Source of the DNA: Brachypodium distachyon
Taxonomy: Eukaryota; Streptophyta; Magnoliopsida; Poales; Poaceae
Direction: 5' to 3'
Length of the DNA: 64,000 nt
NCBI RefSeq assembly: GCF_000005505.3
Contig: NC_016131.3
Span: 53,305,355-53,369,354 of the forward strand
Positions 34,463 to 46,300 of the stretch are shown in pieces (the first letter of the stretch is position 1; each line of letters starts with the position of its first letter). Position numbers and translations under genes: made by a program. Below the pieces are notes generated by a model. It saw nothing but the letters and a program-made list of their open reading frames with translations. It was not told the DNA's origin and made no database searches.

Positions 34463-37400
34463 ATGGTGAGCTCTTCTCTGACACGCAGGATCAATCTTGT
34501 TTAGGAGCGTGCTTGGTTGTATACGTAATACGTTAGGGTTGGATGAAATCTTACTGCAGCGAAATAGAGTTTGGGGTGTTTTCTGGTGAACTCCTTTAGT
34601 TTTCACAACATTCATTTTACTTGCTCTATGTGTCTGTGGAGTCGTTGGTTTAAATAGCTTACTTTACGAGTTTGTTAATCCAATTCATTAGAACAGAACG
34701 AGCGTGAAAAAAGTAGATTGTATGCTTTATATATTGAAAACAAATTAGCTTGTGTGCAGTCTTTGGTGCTCTGACTGAGTGTTTACTGAAACCCTATCTT
34801 CCATAGTTCTGCTGTACTTACTTCCTGCTTTAGTTTCTTTGTAACTTGTAACTCATGGAAATGAGCTAGAATAATTGCCACCTTTTCCATTCTTTGAAAG
34901 CCAAGCAAATTTCTTACTTTGCTAATTTTAATACTTTCTGATGTTGAAGTCCTAACTAGAGTAATGTCAGGTTGATGCCAAATAGATAAAAGTGTGAAAA
35001 TCTTTCTTTGCTATTCTTTTGTAAAATGCACCTGTAGTCCTATAGCTATTAGAGGTGTCAATTGGGTCCTAATTCTACAGAACTGCATATTTGGGTTCTA
35101 ATTCAAAGTTGTACCCTGCTAGTCCTGAACGTGCCCGAGAAGCTGCTGACCGGCCAGGTGGCGCTTTGACCGCCACCATGCTGGCACGGGTCGTTAGGCG
35201 GGAGATTTCCCGCCATTCAGCTGACCCTTATAAACAATGGAGTCTTGTCTCTGCTCCTCTCCTATACTTTGTCGCTGCCCTGCCGCCGCCATTTCTGGCT
35301 CATGGATCTTGACCGCAGGCTCGTGGGCCCAGTTGATGTGGCCATCTACATAACTCTTGTTGCTGCCATAACCATAAAAGAATCTTCCATGGTGCATCTC
35401 AACCGAAAACAAATTGTTGCTTCCTACCAGTACAAAGAAAAGAATACTTAAGAAATCACCAAATGAAAACCCTAAAATTCCTGAAATTGCAATGAATGGG
35501 AGCATCACGATGACTAATCTGAAAGATTATCACCCTCAACCTGCATATCTGCCTTCGGATGAAACTCCAGTTGCAAAATCTAAATCGGGATCGAAAAGTC
35601 TAAAGAATCAGCACTGTTTACTTACCATATTGCGGCAGAGGGTCACCAACGCGACGTCATGATGGAGCCACCCTGTCGGAGCAGCCCCGAGGAAGTGGCG
35701 ATAAGCCGCTGCCTCACCAACTCTGCCCTTCAACAGTTGCCAGAGCTCGAACCCTAAAATTGCCGGCGGGGTCGCCTTTCTGGTGTTGAAGTGAGTAATG
35801 TCAGATTTGATTCCAAATAGATAGCAATGCGATAATCTTGCTATTTTTTTGCAGATAATTAAGGATGCCAAAATAGTCATCTCATGACCATGACGCTTTC
35901 TGTTGCTTTATAGCATTGGAATAATTTTACATTCTGAAGACTCAGTTTTTAATTGAATACAGAGATTCAAAAAGGCTAAAGAAGTACATGCAGCACGACA
36001 AAATTAACATGTCACTATTTAATACTTCTATTTTTAATTTCTGCAGGGTACACCACTGATAGCAGGACTTGCTGTTGCAGCAGCTGCTCTTGCTGGTCGA
36101 TATAGCATCCAAGCTTGGCAGGCATATAAGGCAAGACCTATAGTTCCTAGGATGCGCAAGTTCTATGAAGGTGGATTTCAACCTACAATGAATCGAAAGG
36201 AAGCTGGTTTGATCCTGGGTGTCAGGTGCACATCTTATGAAAGCATAATCGATCATATTTTTATGTTATTTCCTTAGCATATAGCTCTTGCTCATGCATT
36301 GTTGTGTTGAGATGATGTAATCATGCACAGGGAACTTACTGTGATCATTACCCTATCTAACTTATGGGGAGGTTTCAGCCGTAACATGCCCCAGATCCTC
36401 ATAAACAATGGACACATACAGCTCAGTCATCAATAGGGAGTCCGTGATAGTATGGGTACCGCAGTACAATTTTTAACATCTAATTCTGGGGGAGTTTGTG
36501 GAACATCTTGTTGTGCTCCATACTACTCACTAGACAAGTATCATAGTCATAGACACAGGATTGGTAGCTGCAGTTTTATCATCATGAATATTTATCATAC
36601 ATCTGGTTAGGTTGTTTTATTAATTCCCATATGAATAGATTACAAAAAGGGAACTCTGTCCTTTCCACGTACAAAATGCTTATGGGAACAAAGTCTCCTA
36701 GGAATGAATGCAGGAGCTAGATTTGGGCATTTACAAATCCAGATGCAAAAATTGACTGTTTAAAATTATACTTGTAGTAGTAGATGGATTGATGGAATGC
36801 AGCCCTTATACAGGCCATTCTAGGTACCCAAAGTACTGTGATTTTGACTTGGTGACAGCAACTCGATATTTAACATATCTGCAACCTCAGGCCATTACTT
36901 TGTCACCCCTCTGTAATTATGTCTGACGAAGGTGATGGCTGTGGTTCATGAGTTTTGGAACAAGGGTGAAGAGGTTAGACTGATCGCAGAGGAGCATGAT
37001 TTGACCATTTAGAATTGTAGATGGATTGATGGGGAGGGGTTTCAGACAACCTTGGTTAACCATTGCCGGCCATTCTAGGTGCCCAGCTACTACTGGGATA
37101 CTTGATCACTGATACCTAGGTCACAGTCTTCAACCAACCCCTGGATGCTTTCTTCACCCATCTGCAGGTTGGTGTGATGTATGTACAAATATACCGCGAG
37201 GACCCACAACCCTTCTTGTTCTCATTTGAGGGGCTGCCACTGGTGTGATTCGAACCCAATTCACATGGATTGGATCTTACCTGTTGTGGGTAAATTGTCT
37301 GCATTTAGAAAGGTTGAATTGTCTTAGCCAGCTACACAGGCGCAGAGCAAGTATGTCTGTAATCTCTTTTACTCCCTCCGTCCACAAATAAGTGTACTTC

Positions 37401-38344
37401 TAGGTTTTATCTTAAGTCAAACTTTTATAGGTTTGACCAACTTTGTTGAAAAGAGTAGCAACACATGTGGCATCAAATCGGTATATTATGAAACTACATT
37501 TCAAAACGGATCTAATGATACTAATTTAGTATCATAAATGTTGCTACGTTTTTCAGTAAATCAGTCAAACTCTAATATCTTTGACCTGAGACAAAACCTA
37601 GAAGTACACATATCTGTGGACGGAGGGAGTATGTTCCACCCACAGCCCAATCAAGTACAGCTGTCAGTTAAAACATTCGCTGGCAAATCAGGTCCCTCTT
37701 CACAATTCATTTTTTGCTTTGTTTCCTGTTCACCCAAAAAGTATCTTTGCTGCATCAATAAAATAATATACGGTTTTGCTATTTCTTAGGCGACTGAGAA
37801 ATAACTATTTCTTAGTTGATGATCACAACGTTTTGATTCAATCATTGAGATTCATGTAAAATTAATGTAGGTTTGATGAATGAGAAAATCTTCATTGGAT
37901 GGTTATGATTGTCGACTGAGAAATAACTATTTCTTAGGCGACTGAGAAATAACTATTTATTAGGCGACTGAGAAATAGACACTCCCAATAATAACTCCCT
38001 CCAACAAATATTACTTGTCGAAATATTACATGTATCTAGACGAAATTTGAATATATTGGACTACATGTTGGATCACCATTCTCCCACATTTATGATTCAA
38101 CTTTTCATTGGTAACATACAATTTAAGAGTGTTATTTGTTTTTCTCCTTTGTTGAGTTTCCCTCTGGTTTTCTTTCGATTCCACCAGGGAAAGTGCCAAT
38201 GCTGAGAAGGTAAAAGAGGCGCATAAGAAAGTCATGGTTGCCAATCATCCAGACGCTGGTGGTAGCCATTACCTTGCTTCGAAGATCAATGAGGCCAAAG
38301 ATATTATGCTAGGGAAGACGAAAGGAGGTGGATCTGCCTTTTGA
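34463..38344 (+). CDS. TIM14: TIM14/PAM18: J-protein of the mitochondrial import motor (three exons)
   Basis: Exons: 34463-34465 (ATG only), 36047-36225, 38188-38344. Spliced length is 339 nt, giving 112 residues, the same size as Arabidopsis TIM14-1. The protein has one membrane anchor (about residues 5-25, [17 protein letters not shown]), the conserved [17 protein letters not shown] linker, and a C-terminal J domain with the HPD tripeptide at residues 81-83 (VANHPDAGG) and [10 protein letters not shown]. In the inner mitochondrial membrane it stimulates the ATPase of mtHsp70 in the presequence-translocase motor, held by PAM16. Splice sites: ATG|GTGAGC, CTGCAG|GGTACA, GTCAG|GTGCAC, CCACCAG|GGAAAG. 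Introns are 1581 and 1962 bp and hold transposon debris. The frame closes exactly; only the first exon depends on indirect evidence. Confidence 0.92.
35027..35783. other. Insertion in TIM14 intron 1 flanked by an 85-bp imperfect direct repeat
   Basis: The flank at about 34938-35022 (TTTCTGATGTTGAAGT ... CCAAATAGATA ... CTATTCTTTTG) recurs at 35778-35848 (TTTCTGGTGTTGAAGT ... CCAAATAGATA ... CTATTTTTTTG). Between them is unrelated sequence containing GC-rich parts and, on minus 35608-35790, an open frame [20 protein letters not shown] that looks protein-like and may be a captured fragment. The family was not identified. Confidence 0.45.
37372..37629. mobile_element. Stowaway-type MITE in TIM14 intron 2
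   Basis: Ends CTCCCTCCGTCCACAAATAA and ...TCTGTGGACGGAGGGAG, 258 bp, flanked by TA on both sides (37370-37371, 37630-37631). The inverted repeats extend inward as AAGTGTACTTCTAGGTTTT. Confidence 0.9.
37787..37982. repeat. Repeated GGCGACTGAGAAATAAC motif in TIM14 intron 2
   Basis: The unit (TTAGG)CGACTGAGAAATAACTATTT occurs near 37788, 37913, 37938 and (shortened to GAAATAGAC) 37963. The unit itself contains AAATAACTATTTCTTAG, a near-palindrome. Some copies are adjacent (25-bp period), one is 125 bp away. It looks like a small foldback element with a local expansion at one end. Confidence 0.6.
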
Positions 38345-38844
38345 GCATGGACTATTTAGTGAAAACTTGAGTTTTGCATATCTAGCCTCAGCATTTAGAA
38401 AAGGTGGAGTAAAATATTGATGTGTTGCTGAAATTTATGGACGAATCAAGAATGTGGTGAGACCTTTTTAGAGCAGCTCTGTTTGTTGACATGGAGATGG
38501 AATCGATAGAGTAACACAAACTTCTGCGTGGAAATGTCATTAGTTGTATCCATGGGATCTTTCTTCCATTGTGATAAGCTGTCATGCTTGATTGCTTGAA
38601 CCGGTAACATGATCATGTTTAGATTCATTGGAGTCAAGAAAAGTGACCTCTACTATTCGAAAGCTGGTTTAAACAACTCAACTAAATGGAGTAGAGTAGA
38701 AGATAAATAGTGATGCTAATATTAAGAGAAATGAGTCATGAATCTGTATTTTAATTGTGGTGTCAAAAATCTAATCGATGGATAGCTCAAGCAAGACAGA
38801 TAGTAGAGCAAGTAACCAAGAAAGGCAGCCAAGTCAACATTGGC

Positions 38845-40464
38845 CTACTCGTCGTCGTCTTCGTCGGCGGCCGCCTCCTCCTCCCCCTTTCCTGCCACCT
38901 TGGCCTGCAGCAGCGCCTTCTCCTTGGCCTCCTTAGCCTTGTGCAGCTCCTCCACAAGCTCGGCGAGGCACGAGTCGGCGTCGTCGGAGGCGCTCTTGGG
39001 CGTGAGGTTCTCGGCGACGTCGGCCGGCGTCATGTCGGCCTCTGGCAGCAGCTCCTCCACGGCGCGGAACAGAGGGTGGTCGTCAACGCCGAGGTAGACA
39101 TCAGCCAGGAGCTTGAAGGCCTGGAAGCAGCAGTAGGACATCTCGATGTGCTTGTCCATGCGGCCGCGCCGGATGAGCGCCGGGTCGAGCTTCTCGACGT
39201 GGTTGGTGGTGAAGACGATGATCCGCTCGCCGCCGCAGGCCGACCAGAGCCCGTCGATGAAGTTGAGCACGCCGGAGAGCGTCACCTTGCTCGCCCCCGC
39301 GTCTTCCTTGTCCTTCTCCTCGTCCGAATCCGGCGTCGACTCCTTCTTGTCGTCCTTTTCGGTCGCCGCCTTCTTCTTCTTCTTCTTGCGCTTTCCGGTG
39401 AGGTCGAGTGAGCAGTCGATGTCCTCGATGACGATGATGGACTTGCTGGTGGTCTCGATGAAGAGCTTGCGGAGGTCCGAGTTGGTGCGGACGGAGGTGA
39501 GCTCGATGTCGTAGACGTCGTAGTCGAGGTGGTTTGCCATGGCGGCCACCATGGTGGACTTGCCGGTGCCGGGCGGGCCATAGAGCAGGTACCCTCGCTT
39601 CCACGCCTTGCCGACGCGCGCGTAGTAGTCCTTGCCGTTCCGGAACGCGTCCAGGTCGTCCATCACCTCCTTCTTCTTCCCCGGGTCCATGGCCAGCGTC
39701 GCGAACGTCTTGGGATGCTCGAACACCACGTGGCTCCACACACTTTCCGACCACATCCTACTCCAGCAGCATCAGCAAAAAATATCCTCCTAATCTCTTT
39801 TCCGTACGCATAAAAATAATTTCTTAATTAATTACCCGTCGGCGTTGAAGCCGTCGCCGGAGAGGTTGGTGAAGAGCTTCCGCTGGCGGTTCTTGAGCAT
39901 GACGGCGCGGCCCTCGCGGCGGACGTGCGCGAGGTACTCCCCCAAGACGAGATCCCGGTGGCGCTCGAGGAAGAAGAGCCGGTAGAAGCGGCGGTCGGCG
40001 CGCTGGCCGCGGGAACCCCAGTAGGAAGGCGCGTTGTCCTCCCTGGGCGGCATGGAATACGCCAGCCACCACACCGTGGCGCCCCGGAACTCGTCGGCGA
40101 CCTCCTCGTTGTCGCCCATGCTGAGCAGGAGCGCGTCCGGGTTGTCGTCCTTGGCGGGGGTCTCCGCCTTGAGGTGCCGCACCCCGCCGCCGGCGCCGCA
40201 CGTGGCGCCCTGCAGGTACGCCTGGACCTCCTTGTACGCGTCGCTGCGCCGCATCCGCCCGCCGCCGTCGTACTCGGCCACGGTCACCGTGAGGTAAGGG
40301 TCGACGATGGCGGCCAGGCGGCGCGCGTGGCGGCTCAGGTGGCGGCCGATGAACTGCTGCAGCTGGAGGCCCTGGAGGTTGTTCCAGATCACGGTCCAGA
40401 CCACGGCCACCAGGCTCAGCACGATGCCTGAGCTCAGGCTGCTGCCCCATCCGAACGCCTCCAT
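38845..40464 (-). CDS. AAA-ATPase of the ASD/BCS1-like plant family (mitochondrial AAA-ATPase / HSR4 type)
   Basis: Two exons, 39836-40464 and 38845-39757, separated by a 78-bp GT-AG intron (GACGG|GTAAT ... GAGTAG|GATG). Together they encode 513 residues. The N-terminus has one hydrophobic segment (about residues 12-30, SGIVLSLVAVVWTVIW), followed by the ASD (AAA-associated) domain and DPYLTVTVAEY. Walker A GPPGTGKST lies at about residue 270, Walker B IIVIEDID at about 317-322, the arginine-finger region FTTNHVEKLDPALIRRGRMD further on, and an acidic tail (EEEAAADEDDDE). A lysine run with a charged loop (KRKKKKKKAATEKDDKK) follows Walker B, as usual in this group. Relatives sit in outer mitochondrial or ER membranes and respond to stress and pathogens; the substrate is unknown. 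Many family members lack introns, so this short intron is notable. Confidence 0.92.
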
Positions 40465-40489
40465 CTCTCTCTCTCTCTCTCTCTCTCCC
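40464..40489 (-). repeat. CT/GA microsatellite in the 5' UTR of the AAA-ATPase gene
   Basis: A run of about 12 CT dinucleotides on plus (GA on the coding strand) adjoins the start codon. GA-rich leaders often bind GAGA/BPC factors in plants. Confidence 0.7.
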
Positions 40490-40570
40490 CCTTTTGCTTC
40501 TTGCTTCTTGCTTCTTGTGAGTTGTGAAAGGACTTGGTCACTCGTGTGGCCTTGCACAGGAGTGATGATG

Positions 40571-40578
40571 TTTATATA
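40571..40578 (-). promoter_or_regulatory. TATA box of the AAA-ATPase gene
   Basis: TATATAAA on the minus strand, 107 bases before the ATG, a fitting place for a TATA box with a short leader of about 75 bases. Confidence 0.6.
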
Positions 40579-40599
40579 GAGACACAAAAGCAGGAATTA

Positions 40600-43370
40600 T
40601 ATTTGCACAATCTATTACACTGATTACTAGAGAAAAAGGATCTGCAGGTCACCAGTCGCGGTCATGTTTTCACATGGCCGGGTTTATAACGTTAATTAAT
40701 TATTTAGAAGAATATACGATACCATTTACGTATTAAAAGCTTCAATTTTCGAAAAATATGATACTATTAGAACATGATTTGGAAGCATGCATATGGTATT
40801 GCAATTTTTGCAAAGGCAGCTCAAAAGATCTTGTGTTTCCATCGATTTTTAATATTTTTGGATCTTCGTGACGTGGCACATGCTAGACAGTAAGTATAAA
40901 CCCAAAAATCAAGTGAACTAGACAATAAGACGACGTCAGTTTTTTCTTAGCGATGCTACATAAGATAAAATTTGACGTGGAAGAAAGGACAAACGAAAAA
41001 AATACACAAACCTTCTCTTAATTAAGAGATGATCTCTTCTCAAGAATGATAAGACAAAGATAAGAGAATTTTTTCATTGTACTAGATTTCACCTTTTCTT
41101 GGCATTTATTTAGTTAATTTTATTCATCTAAGCATTAATTTTAAAATATAACACTAAGAGATAACCCATTGTATAACATGTTTTGTTGTTTTTTCTAAAT
41201 GACATGAAACACCTAAGATAAGTCAGTTATCAACCATCGTATTTGTCCTTACACGCTCTGAAAGGACCCAATCACAATAACAGTACGATTTTTCCGACAA
41301 AGTTCATTTACTCGATCGTGACCTACTGCCAGAACATGTCACATGTCACATGGTGTCTCTATATATCCGAAAATACATGACGTTCGACACTCGACTGGGA
41401 CTAGCCAGGCCATAAATATATCCGACTCTGTTTGGGTTTAAGACGGACGTGTCCCTTTTCTCCTGTCTCAAATATCTTGTGGCTTCGTCCGTACTTTCAT
41501 TTGTTCGTCCATACCTTTTTATCGAACCGGAGAATGAAGAAGGATTCGGACTCAATCCATTAATAAAGCAAAATAGAATTGCCTACCGAACACAAACTGG
41601 GTGTATCACCTGCAGGTTCCGTGGCCCGTCCAAGAAAGCATGGGTTGTAAAAACACTCCCTTTTGCCTTTTCGCGGGGTCCAAATTCCGAAGGCTGGGCG
41701 GCAATTTGGCCATGTGCAGATCCACGAATGAAGCCTGGATGCCTATCTCATAATGGCAGTGCACGCGGCCGTCCAACCACGTCGTTGACGAATATGAGCA
41801 CGTACGGGCAGCATGACTTAGGACGACCTCGGATCCGGCGAAAGCGTGCGTTGTCAGACACTTGTCCCGACTGATGAAGTTTCTTGCAACGCACGGATCA
41901 TAAGAAAAGCACGAAAAAATGTCCGGTTGGTCGATCCAATAGATTTTATCATATCAGCCGAACGTGTATCCATCCTCCCTGTGACCCTGTGCAGTCAGGG
42001 CGACGGCGACGGGCTATCGTGTCCATGTCGAACAGGCTGCCGCGGCAGGTTCGAGAACGAAAGCGAACTCCAAGCATGCGTCAACAACGGACGTGACAGC
42101 CGAATTGGTGCCAGGCGATACTGAAATGAACATCACCTTAAGACTTGGACTGCAAGCCGGCCGAGAGAACGAAGAGATTCCCTGGGTTTCACGTGGGGCA
42201 TTTGTTAGCGAATGTTTCCGACACGACGCATCCCCGGGGAAGGAAATTTCATCTCAGGTCAAGAGTGAACGAAACCCCAGTCCATGGATGAATCATCAGA
42301 TCTCCATCGCATAGTTTGAAAAGTATCACCTCAAATCAGATAATAAAACAAGAAAACGTGAATCTCGAGATGAGCCTCAACCGACTGAGCAATAATCAAT
42401 CGGAAAAAAGAATATGTGCAAGCCTGAGAATGGTCCATATTAGGAATTGCAACACACACACGCTGAATCCTTGAACGCTAAGCTTCGCCAGTAGCTAGCT
42501 TCGACGGGGCCTTCCACGAAATTCTCGACCGTCCGGTCGACTGAATTCGGCAAGGGTGACCGTGGTGAGTTGGTGACACCCAAGGCTGACGATCCATTGC
42601 TATGATCGGCAGGCCGATCACATTCATGTTTCCATAATTCCACACCTCCTGAGCAAAGGGAACGGAGATGATCAGGAACAAGCCACCAAAGTGGAATACC
42701 CTCCCTTTTGCGCTTTCGTTTCCCATATTGTCTTTTCTTTCAACTCCACACAAGGGGTCGCATTCCAGGGAGGGTTCGAGGACGAGGGAAAAAACAAACA
42801 ACGAGGCGGCTGTTGTGCCGGAATCATTTGAACGGGCGTGGAAGCGCCGTCCAAGTTGCTACGGTCTACTACCGGTTATTCGATGCCCAAGTTGCAATCT
42901 CCATGTATGATATGATCCATGTTTGACGCCAGTCGCAATCAACTTGGACCTTTTGGAGTACGAGCACATCAAGAATGGTTTGCATGTAAATATTAAATTG
43001 GATCCATTACATCACATGATCATACGATTATCTTCCTCCGACGAACATAATCCACTGACAGTTGTCGTGTCAAAGGTAGTACGAGTACAAATTTATGATA
43101 AGCATAGGAATCCACTTTTTTGGGTTCTTTTCCACTGAAAATACGACAGCCAGCTACTGATGACAAATCATTCGTTTCAAAACATTTTTCATTTAGTCAT
43201 TACCTCTTGTAATTCACATCTGAGATATATTTCACCTATCCCAGCAAGTGTAGTCCCTCGGAAATCTGTGGCATGAAAGTCAACCAATTTACAAAGCTGT
43301 AGCCACTATCAGCTCGCCGACGATTCCTGATTCTATGTTCAAGCCTACACCACTAAATTCCAAAATCAAG
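40600..43370. other. Intergenic region between the AAA-ATPase promoter and the tRNA ligase 3' end
   Basis: About 2.8 kb. 40620-41350 is AT-rich. 41400-42900 has mixed composition with many short ORFs on both strands, none with a recognisable domain. I saw no terminal repeats, no tRNA and no retrotransposon motif. The last few hundred bases probably include the 3' UTR of the tRNA ligase gene. Confidence 0.5.
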
Positions 43371-43378
43371 ATGGGTAA

Positions 43379-46300
43379 TCAGTAGAAGTCTAGCACTCCT
43401 GAGATGGTGATTGGAGGATCTATCGGCACTCGTTTTGCTTGCCCTGCTGAAACCAACTCAGGCAGCGTGTTTGCTTCCTTTGCTGCAACACCAGGGGCTG
43501 TCCAAAGAGTAACATGTGGCCAATCGTTCCTGGAATTGACCTTCTCGCCATTTATTGTTCCAAGCTGCGCCTCAAGAGCAGCCATCTTATCAGTGTAGAG
43601 GAAGGCATTAAATGATACAGGGACTTCCTGGTTCTGGTAGACGCCATAGCTTGCAACTGCAGCTACACCATGTGCTCTTTTGTGGGCAAGGGTGACATGA
43701 GCCTTGCTCAGGTTATCCTCCACTTTTATGCCGTTGAGAAAAGTGTTGACATCACTGTCATTCTTGCCCAACTGTTACAGGTAGGCAATGCGCAAATGGT
43801 TAAGATTAGAGGATCAACCATGACTTCATGATGACAAATCCTAGCAGCAGCAGTCAATGACTACAAGACTAAAATTGGAAAAGTACCCAATATATCTTAG
43901 CTGTGCAAACAATTCATACTTCTCAAGGACTCGGTTGAGCATACAATTCTTACCTCTCGGAGAAGACCCAATATATCTGCCTGGGGTACCGTAACAGCCG
44001 CAAAGACGATATTGCCAAACCTCCGCTTCGCAGTATCAGGTGTTTTGATATCACCTTTCGCTACGGCTTTCAACTGTTCCAGTACTTCTTTCACCGCAAC
44101 ATCAAAAGGAACCTAATAATTGGAAACATTATAGCACAAGAAATACACCGTCTCTTTCTATTCAATAAAATTGTACTCCCTCCGATCCATAATAAGTGTC
44201 TCAGACTTAGTACAATTTTGTACTAAGTTAGTACAAAATTTGAGACACTTATTATGGATCGGAGGGAGTAGAAGCTAGCAACCAGCTTTTTATGGTTACT
44301 GTACATACCACACCGTAACTCTCTAATTAAAGCACCATTTACAAATTATAAAATGTATGTCCATTGTATTGCTAAAGCAGTGATAAAGTAAATGTTTGAA
44401 TTAATACTGTTGTCCCACTGGAATACTTTGGCAACAGCATAGGGCAATTATGAGGATTGATCTCCAGTGACTTCTTTTTGTGATTAAGCTTAGAAGGTAG
44501 TCTTTATTTGTTTGTTCATAACAGTGGCTGAGAGAAGAGCAAGAGCCCCCACAAAATTCTGAGGAAGCCCTACATCCTTATAGACACTGTGCTATGGTGT
44601 AGTTGTAACTGGCCCACAGGTTGAAATTTCTGGTTCTGCCGCTAGTTTATAACCATTCTCCACGATTCCTCAACAAAATTCATATTTTCAATGAATAGTA
44701 AAATAATATCTGGTTACCTGGATGGAGGAAAGATAATCAGCATTCCCCAACAAGACCCCGCGCAACCTTTTCTCCCATTGCGCCCATTCTTTAGCATATG
44801 AACCTTTTGAGGGCTCCGCTCTGATTTGGCATCATTGTGAAAATCAGCCAGTATATTAAAATAATTAATATAGTTTTAAAATGTGGCACTAGATTTGTGT
44901 GAATTATCCACATAAATTGCACTAGCTTTGTACTCAAATAAGGAATGGGGTACCGTACAACATGAAAACCGGTTAACGGTTTCTTACCTTCCATGCCTGC
45001 TTTGATGCAGTCTGAATAAGCTAATGCCCTCATCTAAGATGCTCTTCACATCACCAGGCAATGGAGCTCTGTATGAAAAGCCAAGTAGCAGTTTAGTGGA
45101 CACAACATATAAGTACGACAGATCAAATATGCCAAGTCAGACTTGTACAAAAAAGACAGGAAATGAAGTGTTAAGACACAACATCACGACATGTTTTCTC
45201 TGGCTCATAACATGGAAGGCTTTAAATTTTCTTCTCATACAAGTGTATTAAACAAGTTATCATACTAAATACCTCCGTGAGTGAAAACCAAAAATATTCA
45301 ACCAACATAGTATTTTAGTGACAATTTAGGCAGACAAATGTATAGCTCAACCAAAAGGATATTTTACCAAAAGACCTGGCAGAAACAGTATAAAGGATAT
45401 AACTGGTAGGAAAAGTATAAGAATTTAACAGAATATTTCTACCTATCTGGCTTCAGGAGTGGCATCTTAACCAAGGAGCCAAAACGCTCATACAGTTCGC
45501 TTTCGAAATCTCTTCGACGCTGAAATTGCAAAAAAATATCTTTAATGAACAATGATAATTTCGTATATTCCAGCAGGAGCTGAAACAGTATTTTCATGAA
45601 ATGTACATACCTTGCCATCATATAGGTTGTAAAACATTAGCAAAACATAGCCGGGATTTGGTGATGCCTTGTCCAGATTTCCCTTTATATGTATATTATA
45701 AAATGTAAGCCAATATGCAATATACAACACTATCACAAACTTGCGTAGAAGTAAATATCATCTACATACAGGATGATTGACCCGTTGTAGCACACGAAAC
45801 ATGAAAACAGCAAGAGCATCAAGAGAAAATGGATTTGTCTCGGTGCCTGCAGATACAAGGAACAAGAAAAGGTACAAGGAACTTAATGATCCAAGAACAT
45901 ATGCTTTACCACTCCTAAATGTAGGCAATAGATGAGAATGTCATTCTGGATCTGCAAAATCTTCTAGCAGGCTAGAAATGGAGCATATGCCCCTACAGCA
46001 TTAAGTAAAAACTAGGTCTCGTGGAGATTACCAAGGTAGCACATTCATGGGCTTTTGGACCCCAATCAGATGTCTAACCTGATAGCTCACACCATTGTAC
46101 AAGTATTTGGTGTGGCGTTTCTATCATAATTCAGATAGATGCAAAGAAAGATCCAAAGAACAGCAATTGGATATTCCTCTTTGGTACCTTCTGAAGTAAA
46201 AAAAAGGACAGTGGAGCAAGAGAAAATGAAGCATAGGTTACCTTCAGAATCAGGAATAACAGGGACAGCGGCCGCTTTCGTCGTCCCACACATATCCTCG

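Noticed and set aside
39925..40431. 168-codon plus-strand ORF opposite the AAA-ATPase exon 1
   Set aside because: It is the antisense shadow of a GC-rich coding exon whose minus-strand protein has clear family motifs.
41449..42910. Several short ORFs in the AAA-ATPase/RNL intergenic region
   Set aside because: Overlapping ORFs on both strands, none with domain, splice or codon-use support.
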